NCBI RefSeq assembly: GCF_014633365.1
Contig: NC_068351.1
Span: 8,686,907-8,750,906, forward strand
Source: Diospyros lotus
Lineage: Eukaryota; Streptophyta; Magnoliopsida; Ericales; Ebenaceae
DNA: 64,000 nt
Reading direction: 5' to 3'
In this document: positions 55,881-64,000 of the stretch, piece by piece
How the letters are laid out: the number at the start of each line of letters is the position of its first letter
Numbering within the stretch: the first letter of the stretch is position 1
Notes under the pieces: model-generated
Database searches by the model: none
What the model saw: only the letters and a program-made list of their open reading frames with translations
Told to the model about the DNA's origin: nothing
Made by a program: the position numbers and the translations under genes

Positions 55881-56149
55881 TTCTGTAATGAACATCATGA
55901 TGAATATCGATTGCGTAATAGAATTGGAGACTAATGGATGAATGATAGCTTAGTTGTGCATGTAAAAAATGATGTATTTAATAAAATTGATAATGAGATC
56001 ATTATACAACGCTATCAAAATATAAAAAGTCATAGGGAACAATTAAAAAAAATTGTATTTTAATATTATCATTATTGTCTTATTTTTAAAATTATATTTT
56101 TTGTATTTAAGTTAGTCCCTACTAAATCAAAATCCTACCTCCATCCCTG
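55881..56149. other. Gap after ankyrin fragment
   Basis: AT-rich DNA; later ankyrin exons are not recognisable here. Confidence 0.4.
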
Positions 56150-56157
56150 ATTCCCAG

Positions 56158-56412
56158 CATATATATATATATATATATGTATGTCTAAATGAACACATAC
56201 ATAGACGTGATCACATACGTGTTCATCCAAATATGTAATATGCTCGTATACATATTTGCATATATATACAATTATACTTTTATATGTACTTTATATTTAT
56301 ATACATATATATAAACATGTGTGCGACCATATATTTATACATATGTATTTATATATATGTATATATACGTATACATATATTTATACAAATATATATATGT
56401 ATATATACGTAT
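56158..56412. repeat. AT-rich microsatellite
   Basis: Dense 'tatata', 'gtatat' and 'catata' repeats. The 96-codon Y/I-rich frame across it is a by-product. Confidence 0.8.
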
Positions 56413-57477
56413 TTATAGTCAATCAGGATAACACTAGACCAAGAAATCAAAGAATAGTAATATACCTTAGAACTGTCATGGAGAGGTCTGTGGAGAGAGT
56501 TCGGAGAGAGCTACGGATATTCACCAATCACTGGGAAGTTGTTTGAATGCCTAATGCTCACTAGTTGTACCTGTTCGCAAGATGTAGCAGTCACCTATCT
56601 CTAGGGTCGTTGCAAGTAGGGATTGCTAATCAATCATTAGTAGAGGCTAGGGTTTAAGAAGTGAAGAATAAGAAGAAGAAGAGAGGGTGTGTGCTTTTAG
56701 CTTGGATTTTAATGGAATGATAAAAATAAGTGTACATTAGGTGTTTCTAGCATAGCTACACATACGTTTTTCACAGAGTGTTTCTAAACTCACTTAGCTT
56801 CAACTAGTGAGGGTGCGCACACTTCAATATATGAAAAAGGGTCAACCTCTATGTTTTAAGCCCTAGTAATTAGGCCTTTTATTTGGGCCTTGTTTGGCCC
56901 AACTAAGGCCAACACCATGAAACCCTAAACCCCCAAAGTTTTGTATGTGTTGTTTGGGCCTCCTTATTTTATCTGTTTGTTTAGTCTTCCCACTCATTTT
57001 GTTGGCCTTTGGTTTTTAAGGTCACTTATTGGGTTGTTTCTTAGTAGAGGATGTATGTGTTCTGGTGCTTCGGCCTTAGCTTTAATGCATGGTACATGTC
57101 CTTTTGTGGACAATATCGTATTTGTTGGTTGTAACCCGAACCAAATTATTTTGTTTTTGACATTCGAACGGAAGCTACATAGAAATTAACTGAATCAAAA
57201 TTGAACACCTCAGATTCAATTTTCAGTTATCTGATTTTTTTTTAATTTCCTTTTCTTTTTTACCCAAATTTAGAAATACTGGCATAAAAACCGAACAAAT
57301 TTAAGGAAAATACAAAAAAAGAAAAATGAACAAATTCAAGTGCAGGCTATAGTATGAGAATTCGAAACTGATATTAAATGCTCTACTGCATACGGTTTGT
57401 GGAAGCTAACCAAAAATGATTTATTCTGCATATATATGCTTTGCTTAAGCGTCGCATTGTAAACCCATACGAACAAG
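56413..57477. other. Gap without recognisable gene
   Basis: Contains a G/A-rich stretch at 56660-56690 and AT-rich DNA. Neither strand shows a readable family, and I found no terminal repeats. Confidence 0.4.
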
Positions 57478-57865
57478 TTATTAGATCATGAAATTACATT
57501 ATATTATTTAGTTAAGAATTATACCTACGTGTGTTTATATATATATATATATATATCAAAAATGTTACTTGACACATACACTAGTTTTCAACACAAATAT
57601 ATAATATATTAATGTAACATATCACTTCAAATATATATATATATATAAAGAACAGAAGTGTAGTAATTAGTTCTCGAGGACATCATCATCGGTGATCTCC
57701 ATCTCATCTCATCTCATCTCAATTCCAATGTCACGATTCCACGTAAAACCACTTCTCCTCAAATTCGCCCAGTGATAGCGCTTCTCCCAGTTAATTAGTG
57801 GGACTATGCCACCACCTTAATTAATCATAGCCAACCCATCACGTACGTTGAACCTGATCTGAGTT
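57478..57865 (+). repeat. Direct duplication A, left copy
   Basis: 'ttattagatcatgaaattac' to 'agccaacccatcacgtacg' recurs at 62668-62942 in the same orientation with scattered differences and a shorter microsatellite. 'gaggacatcatcatcggtga' and 'tcctcaaattcgcccagtga' are in both or nearly so. Confidence 0.88.
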
Positions 57866-57977
57866 AATGTTGATCCGGATCATTCAATCATTATTTGATT
57901 TAGATGAAGCATACTGCATTCAAGAATTAATCATCAAGTTTCTACCCTCCGATCACTTCATACTATTATTTCCTACA

Positions 57978-58297
57978 ATAATTGTGGCAGCCAAGGATTT
58001 GAAAGGTTGATATATATCGGTTCATTTGGCTTTACTTTTTAAAATAATTGTGGCAGCCAAGGATTTGAAAGGTTGATATATATCGGTTCATTTGGCTTTA
58101 CTTTTTAAAATAATTGTGGCGAACAAGGATTTGAAAGGTGATATATCGGTTCATTTGGCTTTACTTTTTAAAATAATTGTGGCGAACAAGGATTTGAAAG
58201 GTGATATATCGGTTCATTTGGCTTTACTTTTTAAAATAATTGTGGCGAACAAGGATTTGAAAGGTGATATATCGGTTCATTTGGCTTTACTTTTTTT
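57978..58297 (+). repeat. Five-unit 63-66 bp tandem repeat
   Basis: Two units of 66 bp and three of 63 bp are almost identical, each with 'taattgtggc', 'caaggatttgaaaggt' and 'cggttcatttggctttact'. The 63 bp units are a multiple of three, so an open frame (58092-58319) reads the same 21 residues three times. I see nothing else to support a gene. Confidence 0.9.
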
Positions 58298-58560
58298 CCT
58301 GGTCTTGGTCTTCTTGTAGCATACAAGAAGTCGGTCTTCTTGTAGCTCTCGTAGTCTTGGTCTTCGTGCAGTTTTGATGAAGAATGCAGATTTACTGAGA
58401 TGATAGGCCTTTCTCATTCTGAGACAAATCAATGGAATAGATCGAGTGGCTGGTTTTAGCTAGGGGGAGTTTTACAGTACCAACCAAATTTATCAGTACC
58501 GGCAAATTAATCTGGGCCATTGATTGGCTCAAATCAAATTTCAGCCGTTGATCTTGTTTA
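58298..58560. other. Short unique gap
   Basis: No gene. A small internal repeat, 'gtcttggtcttcttgtagc', occurs around 58305-58365. Confidence 0.4.
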
Positions 58561-58574
58561 ATTGGCAACTTGCT

Positions 58575-58870
58575 CATTTGATAATAAATGGTTATTGCTC
58601 TTTGTCTAGAGAGTTAAATCAATCATTGTATTTTAAAAATAGTCAAAAAGGCTAATGTACTTTTAAAAATTGGTCAAAAAGGCTAATATATAGTGGCACT
58701 GTTGGATAACATTTTAATTATACTCAAAATCACATTTCAAAATTCAAGATTGCGATCTAGGGATAAGAATTGTAGTTCTTTAGAACTCATCATCAATGGA
58801 TAAGCCCACCAAAGATGAATTTTCTCTCATGTCGGTTCTTTGGAACCCATTGTCGATGGGTGACCTCGCC
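58575..58870 (+). repeat. Direct duplication B, left copy
   Basis: 'attgctctttgtctagagag' to 'ttctttggaaccca' matches 60040-60301 in the same orientation, with small differences. Confidence 0.85.
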
Positions 58871-59179
58871 GGCGTTGAGGTCTCTCTCCTGCATGTTCAA
58901 CTATAACAATAGACAATAGCGCCAGAACTGTTTTTTTATTTTTAAATAAATATATTTATATATATAAATACTAGAATGCAAATTGGCGTGATGATAGAAA
59001 TTTTTTTATCATAAAATATTTTTTTATTAATTTTAAAAAATCTATAAATATAATAGAAAATATTTTATAATGTATTTTCCAAATTATAATATCTTTTATG
59101 GTCGGAGAATATTTATTTAAGAGAAATACATGTTTTTAGCTTAGAATAAAAAAGTATACTTTTTGTAAGTATATTTTTT

Positions 59180-59880
59180 AAAATGGTTTTATTTCACTAA
59201 ATGATTATGATTATATAATAATTTTATATTAATATATATCTAAAGAAATTAAATAGGGTGAAAGCCAAATACATGAAAATTAGGTTTAACAAAAATTTAA
59301 ATATAGATAATGTTATGAAAAAATTAGAAGAAAAATTATATCAAAAAATAAAAACTTTATAAATCTTCGATGGATCATCCAAAAATATGAAAAAAATAAT
59401 GACTTTGTTACTAATAAAATTAAATTAAGTTGGTTAAAATGTAAAAGTGTATGTAAGGTTTTATATGATAATAAAATTTCATTAAGTCTATATAACTAAC
59501 TTTGTTGTTCAATACGGAATATTGAACGGTAGAGTACCAACATGTTAAAATATGAGTGTGATTAAGTTGAGAATGTTAAGATGGATATGTGATTATATAA
59601 GAAAAAAAACTTAAAAATAATGTTATTCACAATAAGATTAGGTACTGACTCCTATTAAAGATAAATTGTGAAAAATAAAATTAAGATATTTTTATCATGT
59701 TGGAATAAGAGTAATAGAAATTCATGTGAGAAGAGTTCATGACATAGAGCAAATAGTTAGTAAAAGAGATAAAAGGTTGAGCAAAACAACTTATTTGAGC
59801 TATACATAAGTTTTAATGAAGAAAAAAGAATGGATAGAGATGAACGAAAATCTAAACTTCATGTAACTAATACAGTGACA
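59180..59880 (+). pseudogene. RTE-type LINE relic (C-terminal part of RT)
   Basis: In broken plus-strand frames I can read counterparts of the end of plant RTE polyproteins: 'KLEEKLYQKIKTL', a 'VCKVLYDNKISL' block, an 'MLRWICDYIRKK' block and 'IKLRYFYHVGIR', each in the usual order. The copy is strongly AT-shifted and full of stops. It lies between the two copies of duplication B. Confidence 0.7.
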
Positions 59881-60039
59881 TAAAAACTTAATATATTATT
59901 TTTTTATATATATTAGAGATGAGTTATTCTACTTATAAAGAAAGATGATTTATTTTAAAAATAAAAATAATATACATATTTAAAAGAGAAAATTATTTAA
60001 AATATTTATTAATATCCTTCAAGTAAAGTCCCAAATTAG

Positions 60040-60301
60040 TCATTGCTCTTTGTCTGGAGAATTAAATCAATCATTGTATTTTAAAAATGGTGAAAAAGGC
60101 TAATGTATTTTTAAAAATTGGTCAAAAAGGCTGATATATAGTCTTGGCACTGTTGGATAACATTTTAATTATACTCAAAATCACATTTCAAAATTCATGA
60201 TTGCGATCTAGGGTTAAGGATTGTAGTTTTTTAGAACTCATCGTCAATGGGTGAGCCCACCAAAGATGAATTTTCTCTCGCGGCAGTTCTTTGGGACCCA
60301 T
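60040..60301 (+). repeat. Direct duplication B, right copy
   Basis: Same text order as 58575-58870 with a few substitutions ('ggcaaaaagg' type phrases, 'tggcactgttggataacatt', 'ttgcgatctagggttaagga'). Confidence 0.85.
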
Positions 60302-60437
60302 AAAATATACACTATATTTTTTATGATGGTTACGTTTACAGAATTTTATCATTTTATAATAATTTTATAGTATTTTTTTATTTTTTAATTATTTTAAATA
60401 ATATATCATGAATACCCTATATTATCATGGATAACCA

Positions 60438-62351
60438 TGTCGGGGCCTACTCCCGGATTATCCGCTAGCATAGGAAATTCGAGAGAAAGTCTGTTTAAAA
60501 TTGATATAAATACAAGACATCAATCAAAAATTTGTCAAAAATTATTTTTATTTTCGTATTTGCTCACTATCAAATGAGCCATAATACATATTAATCATTC
60601 GCCTAGGGCTTACCACCCATACATTGCCAAAATGAAAGACATCAAAATTTAAATACAAAATGAAACCATATAATCAGGCCATCAAACTGCACCCATGGAT
60701 TTTTGAGGTTGGGACATCTCTGTACATATTTAACCAAAACTAGTCTCAACATATATCTTCCACTTCCCTGAAATGACAAAAGAAACAGAGTAAGCCATAA
60801 GACTCAACAAGTATATAGTAAATGGAAAATCCATAGAACGATACACGAAGGCATGAATAACTCAGAGCCAGAAAAAATCATTACCCGACATCTAAACACC
60901 CATTAGGTTCATGCCTTCTAAACTGGACAACAACATCTTCAAAGAACACACTTCCTTCTACTTTATCAAAACTCATATTTCAAAGTGAGCCATAAGGCTC
61001 GACAAGTATACATATATAACAACGGACACAAGAATGAAGGGATGGATAACACAAATAGAGTACGCTAGACTCCCCAATACAATACAATTTAAACACATCC
61101 TTCCATTCTTTTTAATAATACCATTCCATAAGAAAACATATATTACAACAAATGGAGCTATAAGGTTAAGGCAGAGATAAATCACAGTGGAATAGACCCG
61201 ATTTCTCAAGTACAAGTAGCATATCCCATTAGTTCCCATCATTTAAATCATTTACATGCCATTGCCATTATGCATTTTATGCATTGTTTCATTTCTCATA
61301 AATACATAGATCTCCATACATCGCATTGGCTCACACAGCCTTCCATATACATGGATCACATTGGCTCTCAAAGCCCTTTATTCACATGCATGAATGCATA
61401 TATATATATAAAAAAACCAATTTGCCACCCAATGGCTTGAGCATCGCCTACCGAGCTATATAGCCACGTCACCCGCGTCAGACGCTCTTTAAGATATCCA
61501 TTTCTCACCATGCGGTACATAACCACTGCGTAAAATAATAGGTGCGCAAATAATAATGCAATGCAGTGCTCATAAGATCTCACATAAATATAACACGCAT
61601 GCTCTATTATAGAAATGTACACATCGTGACATCATGCACATTTAAACATTTCAATAACATATTCACTCATGAGCCAATTCATGCACATATGCATATCTTC
61701 AATCACATCATTGTATGGTCATTTCATTTTATTTAAGGGCAATTATTCATCTAGAGTTATCAAGGCATCCCCCATAAGACTCCATGGACATACCCACCAA
61801 GGATATTTCTTAACAATCTCCCAATTGATTATTATTATACTACCTCATGCAAGCTAATTATATTTTCATCTTATGAATCTCATGTATTTACATATATATA
61901 TCTTCGAACACGTCTTATCACTTTAGAGGATTGAGGGATATCAAATGAAGCATTTAAAAATAATTTACTTTGACAATCTTACTTGATTTGGTTTAAGAAA
62001 ATATTTAACCAACTCAAATCATATCCAAAATATATAATTTTATATATCAAATCGAAGCTCTCAAAGTCTAGTTTATGACGCTTCAAACGGATCGCAAATC
62101 CGAATTCTACATCAAAAGTTATGGTCGAAATAGCGAGACATACGCAGAATAGTCAAAACTGCGACCGAGTTGACTCAGCGAAAATTCGAGTCGACTTAAC
62201 CCAAGCCCACTTCCATTTAATTTAAACACATAATTTACTTTCATATATTTGTCACATAAAATATTACTCATATTTAATTTAATAGGAAAAATTTCTCAAT
62301 TCTCATAAATAGATTATTAATAACTCCTAAATCCATTAACGGGTCATTACA
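60438..62351 (-). mobile_element. Solo LTR, minus strand, gypsy-type
   Basis: On plus it starts TGTCGGGGCC and ends GGGTCATTACA; on minus it begins TGTAATGACCCG. The flanking 5 bp are AACCA (60433-60437) and AATCA (62352-62356), four of five equal. It is 1914 bp. Phrases such as 'gagtaagccataagactcaa' are shared with the LTRs at 14164, 20147 and 62949, so it is a distant member of the same group. No internal region is present. Confidence 0.78.
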
Positions 62352-62667
62352 AATCATATATAGATCAAATACCCCCTATGTTATACCTTGAACACTCCTA
62401 AATTATGACACGAATACACATTTATGCTATCAATATACTTATCTTATACAATAAATAACCTTATATTATATCACAAATATTCGTATATTTTATCATGAAT
62501 ACCCCCCTCTTATACCATAAATAACTTATATTATCCCTGAATAACTCTATATTATATATATATATCATAAGTATCCTTACATTATATAACAAATGCCACT
62601 AAATTATATATATAGTATGAATTAATATTTTTATGTTATACCATGGATATTGTTATTTTATACCATG
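62352..62667. repeat. Degenerate tandem AT repeat
   Basis: Repeated phrases of the type 'ttataccatgaataaccttatatta' with a unit near 25-30 bp. The same kind of phrase ('tatcatgaataccctatatt') lies at 60405-60437, just before the solo LTR, so the LTR inserted into this array. Confidence 0.6.
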
Positions 62668-62948
62668 AATATAAGTTATTAGATCATGAAATTACATTAT
62701 ATTATTTAGTTAAGAATTATATTTATGTGTTTATATATATATATATATAACGAATAGAAGTGTAGTAATTAGTTCTTAAGGACATCATCATCAGTGATCT
62801 CCATCGATCTCATCTCTATTCCAATGTCATGATTCCACGCAAAACTGCTTCTCCTCAAATTCGCCCAGTGATTGCATCTCCCAGTTTATTAGTGGGACTA
62901 TGCCACCTCCTTAATTAATCATAGCCAACCCATCACGTACGATGAACC
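62668..62948 (+). repeat. Direct duplication A, right copy
   Basis: Matches 57478-57865 as described there. It is cut at 62948 by an LTR. Confidence 0.88.
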
Positions 62949-64000
62949 TGTAAGAGCCCCTAATCAGGGGCTCACAGCAAGATGGTACAAATGCCAAAAC
63001 TTATTAAAATATCACACATTCTCTTTGATAAAAGAAGTCACACTCATACATTCTTACTTATAGACAAACACAATAATGTTCACATACTCACATAAACAAA
63101 AATAACTCAATATTACACTTCACATCAGAGTCCATAACCTATCATATCCCTTCAGGGGTATAATCTAAAACATAAATAATCATAACTTAATATTACACGA
63201 CTCAAAATATCGCCAGGGACCTTTGATTGAGATGGCTCTAGACACACTGCTATCCCAAGGATCCTAATTCACTTGGCTCGCCCTCTACTTTATTCTTACA
63301 TTTTCTTATAATGATGCAAACAAACATAAGCCACAAGACCCAATAAGTATAACTGAAAGAAAGCGAACATAAGAGTCATGGGGATCAAGAAGCAAAAGAG
63401 ATATGAATGCCATTTAAGGTACTTTCTCATGATAAAATGATGTTACATGCATCCATGCTCTTATGCAGTACTTTTTAAAACTATAAACATGGGATCGAAG
63501 TCCGAAACCTTGGGACCGAAATCTATAACATAAATTTGGGATCGAAGTCCAACTTTGAACTCAACACTTTCTCTGCAGATATATCTTGCAGACTCATCTA
63601 CTGCGCGCATCATGAGGTCTTTACACATTTTAAAAAAAAAAACATTTTCATACACATGCTTTATACATTCTCATAACATGCCTATTTGTAGTAATTGCTC
63701 ATATATATATAACTGACATGCAATTAATGAAGCAATATGCACAATAGGAAAAAATTCATGCAAGACAACATCAATCACTTGCATGTCCACAATAAAGCAT
63801 CATTCTCAAGAAAAGATAGGGTGATACAAAACCTTATTTTAGATTCAATAGGTACAAATGTAATCGTAGAATAATTTACTAGCAAAAGGGGAAATAACTT
63901 GTAAAATAAGAAATGACTTGCAAAATAGTAACAGGAACTTGCAAACATGAACTTGAAAAAAATGAAAAACTAAACTTGCATATTAATAGAAAAACTGAGA
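62949..64000 (-). mobile_element. LTR of a minus-strand gypsy element, incomplete at right edge
   Basis: Starts TGTAAGAGCCCC and follows the same text order as 14164 and 20147 ('tgattgagatggctct', 'cttggctcgccctctacttt', 'acataagccacaagacccaa', 'tttctctgcagatat'). It runs to the end of the window, near the point where the copy at 20147-21312 is truncated, so its remaining part and any internal region lie outside. Confidence 0.85.

Noticed and set aside
56256..56546. 96-residue Y/I-rich frame
   Set aside because: Translation of a TATA/GTAT microsatellite.
57541..57650. Possible terminal repeats around the TA microsatellite
   Set aside because: The TA runs are simple repeats; no element ends or target copies are visible.

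Overview
This is nuclear DNA of a flowering plant, probably a large-genome dicot or magnoliid; the species cannot be told from the sequence. The evidence is an intron-containing ankyrin/PGG-type membrane-protein gene, Tat-lineage and other Ty3/gypsy LTR retrotransposons, PIF/Harbinger, hAT and MULE elements with plant-type ends, and an RTE-type LINE relic. I see no rRNA, tRNA, CRISPR, organellar or microbial genes. Most of the window is transposable-element sequence, and every recognisable element protein carries stops or frameshifts.

Layout. 1-5126: a minus-strand LTR that runs off the left edge, split by a plus-strand solo LTR of the same family (660-3255, TSD ATTAT). 5477-6307: a hAT-type non-autonomous element (TSD CGCTTACT). 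6856-7909: a PIF/Harbinger-like element with a GC-rich minisatellite, 56 bp upstream of the ankyrin start codon. 7966-10913: exons of an ankyrin-repeat/PGG membrane protein. A 19.4 kb gypsy-type retrotransposon (10914-30343, TSD CATAC) sits inside its last exon. The rest of that exon lies at 30344-30634 and is itself split by a 155 bp hAT element.

The 19.4 kb element is heavily nested. Its internal region holds a minus-strand gypsy element (14164 to about 21312) that has lost its RT core, its integrase and part of one LTR. Its 3' LTR holds a solo LTR (23654-24424), a MULE-like element (25775-28511) that itself contains a solo LTR (26216-27747), and a hAT element (29021-30153). Removing these insertions and their duplicated target bases leaves 2601 bp, against 2656 bp for the 5' LTR.

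30635-32088 is dispersed repeat sequence with a GTCGAC motif array. 32089-54309 is a large decayed hAT element. It contains a PIF/Harbinger element (32781-36686) with a Myb-like ORF1 and a convergent transposase, and a 13.4 kb Tat-lineage element (38746-52128, minus strand) inserted in the hAT transposase gene. The Tat element has gag, protease, RT, RNase H, a second RNase H, integrase and an antisense extra ORF; that ORF is broken by a small hAT and by an LTR-like insertion.

54310-64000: a PIF/Harbinger-like MITE (54773-55574), a second decayed 5' fragment of an ankyrin gene (about 55690-55880), AT microsatellite, two nested pairs of direct duplications around a decayed RTE-LINE, a 63-66 bp tandem repeat, a minus-strand solo LTR (60438-62351), and an LTR that runs off the right edge (from 62949).

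The main biological story is the destruction of one ankyrin/PGG gene by stepwise insertion, with target site duplications preserved well enough to reconstruct the order of events. I did not find a convincing new functional system.
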